Shown here: piece after piece, positions 25,101 to 36,201 of the stretch
Layout: the number at the start of each line of letters is the position of its first letter
Numbering within the stretch: the first letter of the stretch is position 1
From: Phoronis australis
Lineage: Eukaryota; Phoronida; Phoronidae
Length of the DNA: 64,000 nt
Reading direction: 5' to 3'
NCBI GenBank assembly: GCA_002633005.1
Contig: NMRA01000121.1
Span: 346,434 to 410,433 of the forward strand
Program-made: the position numbers and the translations under genes
The notes under the pieces: generated by a model
The model's database searches: none
What the model saw: the letters and a program-made list of their open reading frames with translations, nothing else
What the model was told of the DNA's origin: nothing

Positions 25101-28100
25101 CCGGCACACTGGAGGACCCAGGGTTGTTTGTAAATTAGTACTTTGCTTGCATATTCACAATTTAATGAGGCTATACATCTGTAAGGTCTATTGCTGTACG
25201 TGAACTAGGAATCCCGCTTAATCTCAAGATTAAGCGGAAGTGAGTGTTGCGTGAACTTGGAATATGCAAAGCAACTTGACAAGTTCACTCAAATAATCAC
25301 GTTCATGTTCATAAAAATTTGCACTGCACTAAACCAAGTTACATTTGAATAAATTAATGTCAATTTTAACCAACCTTTTCAACTACGGGCGATCAGTTTC
25401 ACCAAACAATGATCAATTTAGCCATTCACATATTCCTCCGGTTCAGCAACACAAGTTTTGGTAAGGGAGAAAATGGTTGATCGCGAGGCCAATAATTACA
25501 AAAATTCTTTTCACCGAATAAAAATTTCACCTTTTTGCCTTAAAGAATATTCAATTCCAAGTTCACGCATACGCGGTCGTCTTGAGATTAAGCAGGATTC
25601 CAAGTTCACGCACATCATATAATCAGATTGTTGTGAATGTTTGGTAACACGGTGTAGTCATTGTGTTGTGTGCTTGACAAAAATTGTATATTACTTGTTC
25701 AGTATCAATGATTCAGGAGAACTGTTCTTCACATTCCGATGGCTTCAGTATGCAGACTCTTGCTGGGCTCTTTCGGAAAGCCGTGGTATCCCCTTTTTAC
25801 TTGTACGTAATTAACATAACAGCTTTTTTCTCTACTCCGCAGGGTCTCCTTCGTCCCTTCAGGGAACACCACATCGACCCAACGTCCATCACTCGCCATG
25901 ACTTTGTAGAGACAAACGCGGACACATTTGGTGTGACCATTCCAGTAATAGCCTACAGCGCCTATAAGTTTTATACGTACACTCCAGCACAGATAGGTCA
26001 AACCTATGACTGGGAGTGCTTCATCTTTCTCCTAGCTATCTTTGTCAGCATCACCAACCAGGTTTGTATCTTTTGTTAGCAATAGTTATATTGTGCAGGG
26101 TGCTGGGTGGGTAACCCTGTGGCAATTGCATTTCGGTGCTTTCAGTACATTTACTGTATGGTAAAGCAAATAACTTCAAAATATCAATGCCAACCGCATT
26201 ACATACTTGTTTTAGGACAATCCCATTAATGAATTCTCCGAGAGAGGAAAAATCTTAAGTTGAGAAGTCACATATGGGGGGTATTTGTGGTACACTCATT
26301 AATCAATACAAGATTATATTAACTGTTAGTTTTCAAAAGAAGTTGATGAATATCATGCATAAATGTCACTGCTTTTAAGTGGCTGCAGGGGGCTGTGCTT
26401 TTGGTTTCACTTAGGGGTTGATTTCAGAAAATCACTTTCTCATTGGTAATGTCACTTTAACATTCTCCAACAATTATTCACTTTGTTTTTTCTAATTTTT
26501 ATGCGCCCACATATTTATATGTGAACACATTATGCCGTCATCTCAGTCCGTCCGTCCAGGCAGCGTCCGTCCGGCGTCCGCTGCACTATCTCCAAAACCC
26601 TTTGACATACGTTCATGAAATTTGGCACATATGTTCTATTCATGAATGGGACAGCATGAGCGAACTTTCGGACGGATCTGACTACCGATGTGCGTGCTAG
26701 TGGCAATTTTAGTTTTTTACGCTTACCTTTGTATCTTCAAAAGTCCTGAACGGATTTTCATGAAATTTGGTATGTAGGTACCTATTAGTGAGATGACGCT
26801 ATCCTCTCGTTTTCGGATGGATTTGACGTGGTTTGCGCCACCTAGTGGCCATTTTTAGTGTTTTCGAGTCTGTTTTTTGCGTCCACCCCTCTATCAACCA
26901 AACCGCCCAAAGGCTTATTGTGAAAATTGGCATATATGTGCTTACTGTTCGCAGGATCTTTACTTAATTTAGCAAGTGTACTTATGTGATGTTGACTACG
27001 GATGACGACGACTTTCAGACAGATATGACTACTGCTGTGTCACCTAGTGGCAATTTTAGTTTTTTACGTTTAACTCAGTATCTTCAAAGGTCCTCAACAG
27101 ATTTTCATAAAATTTTAAATATAGACATCTATTGGTGTGATGTTGCTATCTGCCTGTTTTTGGATGGAATAGAGGTATTTTGCACCACCTAGTGGCCACT
27201 TTTGCTGTATTCAAATGTTGTTTTGGTGTCCATCCCTGTATCAACCAAATCATTTTAAAATTGGCATGTATGTTCTCAGTGTGAAGATGACCTTTGGTGA
27301 TGGTGACTGATTACTGTGGCGCCTCCTAGTGGTAGTTTTGTTTTGCGCCCATAGTTGTATCTCTTAAACCCACTGCATGATCTTAACTAAATTTAGTAAG
27401 TGTATTTATACGAAGATAACAACAGACGACGACGACTTTCAGGCGGATCCAACGGCCACTGTGCCCACTAGTGGCAATTTCATTTTATTCTGTTTTCCTT
27501 TGTTTCTCTGAAGTTTCTTGACAGATTTTTATGAAATATGGCATGTTCCTGTTTTTGGATGGATTTTATGTTTTTGCGCCATCTAATTTCCATTTTTATG
27601 ATACAAATAAATAACCCTAAAAGCACACCATTTGCGATGCATTCGTGGGCGCATTTCAACGCTCCGCGTTGCTCTTGTTTTATCATGTTTTACTCTGGGA
27701 CCTCACCTTATTTGAGAAGTACTGTAATGAGTATCACAAATTTGACTCCTCAGTTGCTGGTATGACTGAGTTACATGATGCATTAATTTATTGTCGTTGA
27801 GTCTGTTGTTGAGATATCAAGGCTTGGAATGATCAATGACAAAAAACGCGGAAACTGTTACGGCCTAAAGCACGCGCGCTACCCAGCTTTCAAATAGTCG
27901 ATGTGAGCCTTTCGCCGACAAAAGTCGGGAGGACTAAAAAAAAAACAAAAAATAAAACGTTACCACCATCAGTAGCATGCATCTGCGTCCCTTTAGGTCG
28001 TCCGTCCACTCCCACCCACACACATTTTTGGCTGTGGAGCCGTAGTATTTGTTACCGCGGTTTCCAATCACACGAGTCGCCATTGAAAATCCCACCACGC

Positions 28101-28709
28101 TATCCCAGATGCCCCGGCAATGTTGACAATTTACGTTCCTCCGAAACATAAAGAGCAACTTCCGCTTTTCGAGGTGAACGTCGTCGGCAAAGCCGCGGTA
28201 GGAAAGAAATTTGCCGCGGAAATTTTATATCAAATCCGATTTTTTTACGCGGAAATATAATAAAATGCGCGGACAGAACATTTGAAAAAAGCGGAAATCC
28301 GCGTTTCCGCGGAAAATTCCAAGCCCTGAGACATGAGATTGCTTTGTTGGTTTTGTAAATGATTTGTATGCGCTATCACTCAACTATTTCTGTGAATTAC
28401 ACCTCTCTCTACATTGCCACACCATTTTCATAACATCTCTCATTGCAGTGTCACAAGTGGTCTCACACCTACTTCGGCCTGCCATGGTACATCACCCTGC
28501 TTCAGGACACTCACTTGATTCTACCGCGTAAACACCACCGTATCCACCATGTGGCGCCGCATGAAACTTACTATTGCATAACAACTGGTTGGCTCAACTA
28601 CCCTTTGGAGATGATTCGCTTCTGGCCAACTTTGGAATATCTTATTGAAAAATATACGGGCTCTAAGCCACGATCGGATGATATGAAATGGCTTTCCAAA
28701 AAAGACTAA
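19200..28709 (+). CDS. PEDS1: Plasmanylethanolamine desaturase (TMEM189/Kua)
   Basis: ER membrane enzyme that introduces the vinyl-ether double bond of plasmalogens. Exons: 19200-19347, 20530-20649, 24392-24483, 25843-26061, 28449-28709. They sum to 840 bases, giving exactly 279 aa plus stop, close to the human 270 aa. The N-terminal half has hydrophobic segments (about 56-75, 83-103). The metal-binding histidines of this fatty-acid-hydroxylase-like family are all present: VHWGAD (H104), REHHIDP (H129, H130), CHKWSH (H195, H199), RKHHRIHH (H222, H223, H226, H227) and H231. Human-like landmarks are [40 protein letters not shown] and [10 protein letters not shown]. The start at 19200 is preferred because upstream in-frame codons overlap antisense PNKP exon 1. 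A possible poly(A) signal is at 29841-29846. No UBE2V1-like exons follow, so the vertebrate Kua-UEV fusion is not seen. Confidence 0.97.
19746..19766. repeat. (AAT)n microsatellite
   Basis: Seven ATA/AAT units in PEDS1 intron 1. Confidence 0.8.
22197..22256. repeat. (ATT/GTT)n microsatellite
   Basis: About 60 bases of interrupted TTG/TTA trinucleotides in PEDS1 intron 2. Confidence 0.75.
25195..25612. repeat. MITE-like element with nested terminal inverted repeats
   Basis: Outer arms GTGAACTAGGAATCCCGCTT (from 25200) and the complementary AAGCAGGATTCCAAGTTCAC (ending 25609) pair over about 30 bases, including TAATCTCAAG. An inner pair, GCGTGAACTTGGAAT (25249-25263) and ATTCCAAGTTCACGC (25554-25568), repeats the same terminal word. 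A local palindrome CTTAATCTCAAGATTAAG sits at 25217-25234. No ORF. In PEDS1 intron 3. Confidence 0.8.
26500..27610 (+). repeat. Tandemly repeated non-coding element (CACCTAGTGGC family)
   Basis: The word CTAGTGGC or a close variant recurs near 26697, 26840, 27040, 27186, 27323 and 27468. Longer blocks also recur with about 350-400-base periodicity: GGCAATTTTAGTTTTTTACG, then TCTTCAAAAGTCCT, then GATTTTCATGAAATTTGG, then GGATGGATTT. At least two full and one partial unit are present. Non-coding, in PEDS1 intron 4. Confidence 0.75.
27818..28328. mobile_element. hAT-like non-autonomous DNA transposon (MITE)
   Basis: The left end CAAGGCTTGGAAT and right end ATTCCAAGCCCTG are inverted repeats, and both ends continue with a CGCGGAAAC / GTTTCCGCGG word. 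The CAGGG-type terminus is typical of hAT elements. A possible imperfect target duplication is GAGATAT (27811) / GAGACAT (28328). About 510 bases, no transposase. Internal GC content is much higher than the flanks. In PEDS1 intron 4. Confidence 0.65.
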
Positions 28710-30069
28710 CCTGTGCAAAGTCAGGGCCTGAAATTCAAGCTCTAACATCCATCTTTGTTTAGATATTTTCTGTCACCTTTAGTATAAAATTCCAGATAAT
28801 GCCTTTGAGTCTGTGCTCAAATACAACAGGGTTTTCAGTATGAGTACGTAGTCTTGTTCTCAGCTTTTAAGGTACTTTAATAATATTTAAGTTGGATCGC
28901 TGTGTCTTCAGTTTGTTGATGACTCAGAAGTGTAGCCATGCTCTCATCTGTATTAATTGTCACTTACTGAGGCGTAAGTCATACCGACGAAGAATTGAAA
29001 ATATCCAAACAAAATTTCAGTTTGAGTTTGGAGATGAGATTTTGGACCTTGGTTGTTTTTTTTTTTATTTGTCTTGTTGCCTTAGGTGGATGTTAGCCAA
29101 GGCAGTGTCGCCTAATGCTGTGAGTGTGTTTCCTTTACTCAGGGTCGTGGATTTGAGTCCCACTGGGGCACAGTGATAGGCCTACGAGTCAGGTCTCTAG
29201 CTCCTCAGCTTGGTTTTCACTATATAGTAATTATGCATAAAAATGGTTTCAGGTGATCAGTGCAATGGGCCTACTCGAGCGGCCTGTGCACCCCTGGTAC
29301 AACGTGTGCCTGACTGCCTGCAATTATTTTTTTAGGTGGAAGATTGTGGTTGGTTGGTATATATTCTGGCGTTGGTCTTCGTTTCATTTAGTATATTTGC
29401 ATAATCCTTGTGCTTATGAACTTAACCATCTGTCTGTGGTGGCGTGTCTGATTTTGTGTCATTTTGAGAAGGTGTTGTGCATGTAACGCGGTTATGTAAT
29501 CAGGACCCTGCATGATAACTTGAACTGAACTTGAACTCATCTTCAATGAAATCTTGGAAAATATTTTTCACTCACCATGTTTGTCCAATTAGGTGATTAA
29601 GCTCTTTGTTGTGGACATTGTTGGAATCTGATTTTGGTGATATTTTGAAAGCAATTTAGGAAATACTATTCATTCACAGTTAATTTGAAATTAGTTTGTA
29701 CTTTTCTAACGAGTTTGTATGTTTTACCGAAGACACTTGTAATGAGTCCATCTTGCAATAATTAACCGATATCTTTTTTCTGTTAGTTCTTAGTTGCCAG
29801 GTTACCAGATGCTCTGCATAAATTGTGAGTGTTAGTGCGAAATAAAGCGGCTATGGGAATTACTATGCGTAAGATTAGGTTTTCAAAAAATCTTGAAAAA
29901 ATACTATTTCTGAACTTCTTTTGCTCAAGTGTGGAATCAATGTCAGGAACTATTTTCGTGTACTTTTATTGTGATTTTTGTAACATTATTGAAGCTGTAT
30001 TTGGCACTATTGGGCTGGCTAAACAGGAAAATCAAGTTGGACCTTTCACTCTGTAAAATTGTTCTTGGT
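28710..30069. other. PEDS1 3' flank
   Basis: Probable PEDS1 3' UTR and flank, with an AATAAA at 29841-29846. No second gene is seen. A tRNA-like piece lies at 29090-29175. Confidence 0.5.
29090..29175 (+). repeat. Possible tRNA-derived SINE head
   Basis: A-box-like TTAGCCAAGGCAGTG (29093-29107) and B-box-like GGATTTGAGTCC (29149-29160) are about 45 bases apart, as in tRNA-derived SINEs. No cloverleaf is apparent. Confidence 0.35.
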
Positions 30070-30190
30070 ATATTCCTAACCATGATAGGGTATTCTATTC
30101 CTAACCATGATAGGGTATTCTATTCCTAACCATGATAGGGTATTCTATTCCTAGCCATGATAGGGTATTCTATTCCTAACCATGATAAGA
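30067..30190. repeat. 25-bp tandem repeat, about 5 copies
   Basis: The unit TATTCCTAACCATGATAGGGTATTC is repeated about five times with one or two changes. A second shorter array with the same unit starts at 31876, right after the undetermined base. Confidence 0.9.
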
Positions 30191-31796
30191 TATTCTTTCC
30201 ATTACCAACAAGAACATGACAGCCACTCTAGAAAATGCTTCCTAATGTATTGAATGTTCAATTAGATTCATTTGCTGCCACTGTCTTTTAAACTGTTTGT
30301 CATTGTAGACCAACTTGTGTGATTCATGCTCTTTGCCCATGACAATCTTATGTAGAACAAAAGTCCATAGATGTTTCCCTATGCAGCGTTCCAGGGGGCG
30401 TGTAATTTTAGTAATTTTAGAGGTGCATTGCTTTGTGATAGTAGTATTTATTTGCTTTACTGTAGAAGTATTTTGTATGAATTGACCATGAATGTCAAGA
30501 AATGAATGTTGTTAAAATGTTCACGCCTGAGCCGCTGAGCTGCAGTGCTGTTAAAATATGTGCCCCATTGTTTCTTTAGTGGTGACTGTAGCCCGCTTTA
30601 CCAAGGTGTTTTCTCATGATTTCAGATGGTCATCACTCAGTTCATCTTATGGTGTTGAAGTTACATATGATATTGCCTTTGGATGTAAATGTTTCACTTC
30701 TTAGCCAAAGTCCTACTGTCACGATTTCCGCGGTGAGGCGAATGTCTCACCTTATTGGTTTTTATTTTACCTAGGTTGCGTTCCGTGGGCCTTGAAGCTA
30801 GTGTGATCATGTGCTTGGCTTTATTTGTAATCGGTTGACCCGTTCCAGGAAACTTGACTTAAGTTCAATTTTGATTAAAGTCTAGGACTTAAAACAAATG
30901 GGAGTTTTGTCTTAAAAGGGACTTAAATTTAAGATTTGTCTTAGCTAATTCAGTTTTCTTGGAGCGGGCCCCAAGTGTACATGCGTTTTGCATTATTTTG
31001 CATATTGCGAGTTTCTTGGGTCTTTGGAACGTAGGCCTGAAAAACGCAATCTTCACAGCGTGCGGGCGAGGTGAGGTAATTAGTACTAAGCTGGTAGCCA
31101 ATGAAAAATTACCTGACTACAACAAATCTTTGCCCCGCTGGCTCATTATGTAACCGTGTGAGCCGCTACCGTGACATTTTCAGTGTTAGCTACGAATGAA
31201 GTTTACAGGTTAGTGAGCATTTCTCCTTGCTATGTACGGGTAACAATGAAGCGAGGGAAATCTCACTCGAGGCAGATACTAAAATGTCTGTGTCTCTGTT
31301 GTAACTATACTATCTTTTCTTAAGACAGCTCGGCTCGATCGTTAGCTTTTACGGGTGAAATGGCCCAACATCACGAATGGAGTACGGTTCACTCCGGTTT
31401 CGTTACGAAGTCGTCACTGCCGGCTGATCCCAATTTCCTTTACCGTAGCTATAAATCGTGACAGTGTGACTTTGACTTACGAACTATCTCTGTCTCAACT
31501 TGAGCTTGTCAATAAATTTTAAAATGCGGCTTTGAGTGTTTTTGACGTGTGAAGCCACGACGGAAGAATAGCCTGATGGTCTTGAAAAAAAATATTTTTT
31601 CTGTACTGCATGTATTGTTGCTGTGCTCATCCCATCGGCGCTTTTTACTATAAACGTTTCTTCCTTTGCGAATGATGTGCGTGTGGCGAAGAAAAGACAC
31701 AAGTCGTTGAACTGGGAGTGTACTGCTTAGATTCACTGTGAAAAATATCGTTCAGTCAAGCGATTTGATCTTGTAGGCCATGTGCTTAAATTATGG
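30070..31796. repeat. Duplicated block, copy 1
   Basis: Nearly identical over its length to 31876-33672. It starts in the 25-bp array and ends at CTTAAATTATGG. It lacks a 110-base segment present in the other copy. No gene is recognised; short ORFs in it are not conserved as protein between the copies. Confidence 0.95.
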
Positions 31797-31874
31797 CAGT
31801 GGCGGATCTACAGGGGGGTTCAGGGGGATTAAACCCCCCCCTCGGGCCAGGACCCAAAAATTAAAAAAAAAAAA
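31797..31874. mobile_element. End of a repeat element at the duplication junction
   Basis: The sequence CAGTGGCGGATCTACAGGGG followed by C- and G-runs and a poly(A) stretch interrupts copy 1 exactly where copy 2 continues into unique sequence, and it stops at the N at 31875. It looks like a transposon terminus with the rest unassembled. Confidence 0.55.
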
Positions 31875-31875
31875 N

Positions 31876-33672
31876 CCTAACCATGATAGGGTATTCTATT
31901 CCTAACCATGATAGGGTATCCTATACCTAACCATTATAGGGTATTCTATTCCTAACCATAATAAGATATTCTTTCCATTACCAACAAGAACATGACAGCC
32001 ACTCTAGAAAATGCTTCCTAATGTATTGAATGTTCAATTAGATTCATTTGCTGCCATTGTCTTTTACACTGTTTGTCATTGTAGACCAACTTGTGTGATT
32101 CATGCTCTTTGTCCATGACAATCTTATGTAGAACAAAAGTCCATAGATGTTACCCTATGCAGCGTTCCAGGGGACGTGTAATTTTAGTAATTTTAGAGGT
32201 GCATTGCTTTGTGAGAGTAGTATTTATTTGCTTCACTGTAGAAGTATTTTGTATGAATTGACCATGAATGTCAAGAAATGAATGTTGTTAAAATGTTCAC
32301 GCCTGAGCCGCTGAGCTGCAGTACTGTTAAAATGTGTGCCCCATTGTTTCTTCAGTGGTGACTGTAGCCCGCTTTACCAAGGTGTTTACTCATGATTTCA
32401 AATGGTCATCACTCAGTTCATCTTATGGTGTTGAAGTACGTCACATACATTGCCCTTGGATGTAAATGTTTCACTTCTTAGCCAAAGTCCTACTGTCACG
32501 ATTTCCGCGGTGAGACGAATGTCTCACCTTGTTGGTTTTTATTTTACCTAGGCTGCGTTCCGTTGGCCTTGAAGCTAGTGAGATCACGTGCTTGGCTTCA
32601 TTTGTAATCGGTTGACCGTTCCAAGAAACTTGACTTAAGTTCAATTTTGACTAATGTCTAGGATTTGTCTTAACTTCTAAACTTTGAAACTTTCATATCC
32701 GGTAAATTAGACGAAACCTTATCATGAACAAACTTGACTGACGTCAAACTTAAGACCATTTTCGTTGAAGGGACTTAAAACAAATCGGAGTTTTATGTTA
32801 AAACGGACTTAAATTTAAGATTTGTCTTAGCTAAAACAGTTTTCTTGGAACAGGCCCCAAGTGTACCTGCGTTTTGCATTGTTTTGCGTATTGCGAGTTT
32901 CTTGGGTCTTCCGAACGCAGGCCTGAAAAACCAATCTTCAGAGCGTGCGGGCGAGGTGAGCTAATATTAGTACTAAGCTGGTAGCCAATGAAAATTCACC
33001 GGACTACAACAAATCTTTGCTCGCTGGCTCGTTATGTAACCGTGTGAGCCGCTACATTTTCGGTGTTAGCTACGAATGAAGTTGACAGGTTAGTGAGCAT
33101 TTCTCCTTGCTATGTACGGGTAACAATGAAGCGAGGGAAATCTCACTCGAGGCAGATACTAAAATTTCTGTGTCTCTGTTGTAACTATACTATCTTTTCT
33201 TAAGACAGCTCGGTTCGATCGTTAGCTTTTACGGGTGAAATGGCCCAACATCACGGAGTACGGTTCACTCCGGTTTCGTTACGAAGTCGCCACTGCCGGC
33301 TGATCCCAATTTCCTTTATCGTAGCTATAAATCGTGACAGTGTGACTTTGACTTACGAACTATGTCTGTCTCAACTTGAGCTCGTCAATAAATTTTAAAA
33401 TGCGGCTTTGAGTGTTTTTGACGTGTGAAGCCACGACGGAAGAATAGCTTGATGGTCTTGAAAAAAATATTTTTTTCTGTACTGCATTTATTGTTGCTGT
33501 GCTCATCCCATCGGCGATTTTTACTATAAACGTTTCTTCCTTTGCGAATGATGTGCGTGTGGCGGAGAAAAGACACAAATCGATGAACATGGAGTGTACT
33601 GCCTAGATTCACTGTGAAAAATATCGTTCAGTCAAGCGATTTGAGCTTGTAGGCCATCCGCTTAAATTATGG
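31876..33672. repeat. Duplicated block, copy 2
   Basis: Copy 2 of 30070-31796. It carries an additional 110 bases at 32663-32772 and scattered substitutions and small gaps. It continues into unique sequence (TCACGTGATT) after 33672. Confidence 0.95.
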
Positions 33673-36201
33673 TCACGTGATTTTACCATTCGCTGAGCAG
33701 TCTACGTCTTTACCACTTCCTCAGCAGGATAGGTTAAGTTCCTCTCTCACGAACCTCGTGTGAGCTGTCTCACTCTGGTGGACTTTTTCAGTCTCGTATA
33801 GTTTTTGTGCTAGATGTATTTATATCTCGCTCCTTAAATTCTTTTCTTTCGAACACATTTTTACCTCAGTTTTCATTAATTCATTCTCAGACACTGAAAC
33901 CGGCGTTATGAGTGAGCAACAGACATCACTGAGTGAAGCCCATATGCTGCGTAGAACAGTGGTTTAAGCGAAAGAAACGTCTTTCGAATTCAAAACAGGA
34001 TTGCGGGGCGTTATAAAGAGAGCTTGTGAGAAATGAGGTGGTATTCGAAAGGAAAACACGCTCGTAATTTCAGCAAACGAGAGCCCACCACCTTTCAGAA
34101 ACACGGAACTATACAATGCAGCTACTGAGTTGCCTCACTTTCGAATTTCAATTCAAAACCAACATCTTTAGCCGTAAGGCAGAAATCGTAAGACTGGAAT
34201 CAAATAGATAATTTCATTCTGAACACGTACACGTATGAATTATGTTCAAAGCAGGCATACTTGTTTGTCACGTGGCAAATGCCCGTCACTTCCAATTTCA
34301 TGGTGTTTAGCCCAATGAGATAAAAACGGTATTTAGCTCATTAATTAGCCGTATGATAATAGCCCTCCACTTTTCCGAAACTATGCCTGGGCTTACTTTC
34401 CGGGTGTCAGAATTGTAAAAATCGTGTTTTTTTCATTCTAGCAATTTAGTGTGTCTCAATTGTCAAATTTTCACTTTAAGCATGTGTGTTCTACTTTAGA
34501 ACACAAAACAGAACACAAAATGTTGCATTTTGTGAACGTAGTTATAGTGTTCTGAAAAACGCAGCACTTCAAAGAGTAAGCACGCAAGCTGTAGAACGCA
34601 AAAAGGTGTTCAAGATAGAGCACGTGCCACGTAGTGTTCACAAAAGAATGCTTGTGGCGCATGCTATTCTTAACGGAAACTATCTTGGTGTTCTACCACG
34701 AGTTCGATGGTGAATATAATTTACGTGTTGCTCATGTTCAAACCATGACTATAGCAGCTGGTTTTTTCACAATAAATTGAATTTTTAACGTTATGCATGC
34801 CAGACATAAGGGTTGTCAGACGACATACCTAGCAACTAATGCGGAACATACATAAAAATACTTTCTATTGTAACAGCACGCTCTTTATTTTTGTTCATGC
34901 TAGAAGCCATGATGAACATTGATAAAGATTAAGACATCACTCTCACTCGTGTCAACTTATTTAATAAGCCTTTTAAAAGTGATTCGATGAGGCTTTGTAA
35001 TACAAAGCACAGTAAAAAATTCTTTCAATAGGTTGTTGCATAATGTTCATGCATTCGCTATTTTTATCAAAATGAGAATCTTACTTATTTTTTGAAAATG
35101 TGAAAAGCTCTGATTCTGCATATAATTTCGGTATGCATGGGTAAGTACCAGCTCGTCGCACCGACGCACCATGTGAAACAAATATCATGAAACAATACTA
35201 CAGACGGTAAGAGCTGACGGTATGAGTAAAGAGACTGTAAGTCATCAATGTCGCTTCATAAATACTAGACGAGAATAATACTACGCTTCAACTTTTAATG
35301 CATGTACTTGAATCCTTACTATAATACATTACGCAACAGTATGCTCTTACACATAAAAGCATTAAATGATAGAAATCCTTACCAATCTACACCGACGTGC
35401 CGTGAAAAACAAAAACCATCAAATACTGCGGACAATGAGCTGTATGCAGATACGTCCTCATGACACTTAAAATATACAATCAAGAATAATTCTTCCGTGA
35501 GAGACTAATTCATTGTGACGTTCATTTTGGCTCTCAGTAATTTATCATTCGAGCAACTGCGGTCTATTTTATTGTACTATCAAAACGGAACTGCTGTGTG
35601 AGAAATATTTTATTGTTTAGACCCCTATATCAGGAAAATCCTTGTGTTCAATGAACAAGCTTTATACTGAAACAGGGCGGCATTCAAGTGCGAAAGAATT
35701 TGTGGCATATGCAACACTGGTCAGATTAAAAACGAACTTCATTTTAAGTATCACTGTCCTGTCCTGATGATGTGAGCCGAAATTAGCGGACAAAAATGAC
35801 AGGTGATGCAAGAGTATAGTCCTTCAGTTGTGAATTAAATAGCCCGGCGCTATGTCAAGATCAACAATGCCAGGCATTTTTTGATTCTAATCGTTACCGG
35901 CAAATTTCAAAAACCCCTTTTGCAAGAACGCCTCGGTGTACTCGGTTCTCTGACGTGGGCATTGTAACACTGTTTTCTGCGTACCATTGATGTGGGCAGG
36001 GAAAGTGGAGTTTTGTTGACATAAGTTGCTGTGCAAATGTACACTTTCAAACAAGCATTGAATTTGTGACTGATGGGACAAATCTACTCAGTCATGCTCA
36101 TACATACATACATTGATAAGCCGGGATGGTGGCGTGTACTAGTAGACATATACGTCTTCGTGTTGAACTTTTTATACCATGAAAACGCAAAAAATTAGGC
36201 A
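33673..36201. other. Intergenic, no gene recognised
   Basis: AT-rich, with only short unconvincing ORFs. A TATA-like TTTTTATACC at about 36167-36176 precedes the next start codon by 25-35 bases. Confidence 0.5.

Noticed and set aside
26986-27192. 68-codon ORF in PEDS1 intron 4
   Set aside because: Falls within the tandem non-coding repeat; other units of the repeat do not keep the frame.
31509-33612. A 75-codon minus-strand ORF present in both duplicated blocks
   Set aside because: The copies differ mostly by amino-acid-changing substitutions and two overlapping frames are equally open, so there is no sign of protein selection.
34486-34713. 75-codon ORF, Arg/Lys-rich
   Set aside because: No family similarity, no splice context, and an equally long antisense frame.
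28710-36201. UBE2V1-like exons downstream of PEDS1 (Kua-UEV fusion)
   Set aside because: No ubiquitin-conjugating-like exon was found, and PEDS1 ends with its own stop at 28709.
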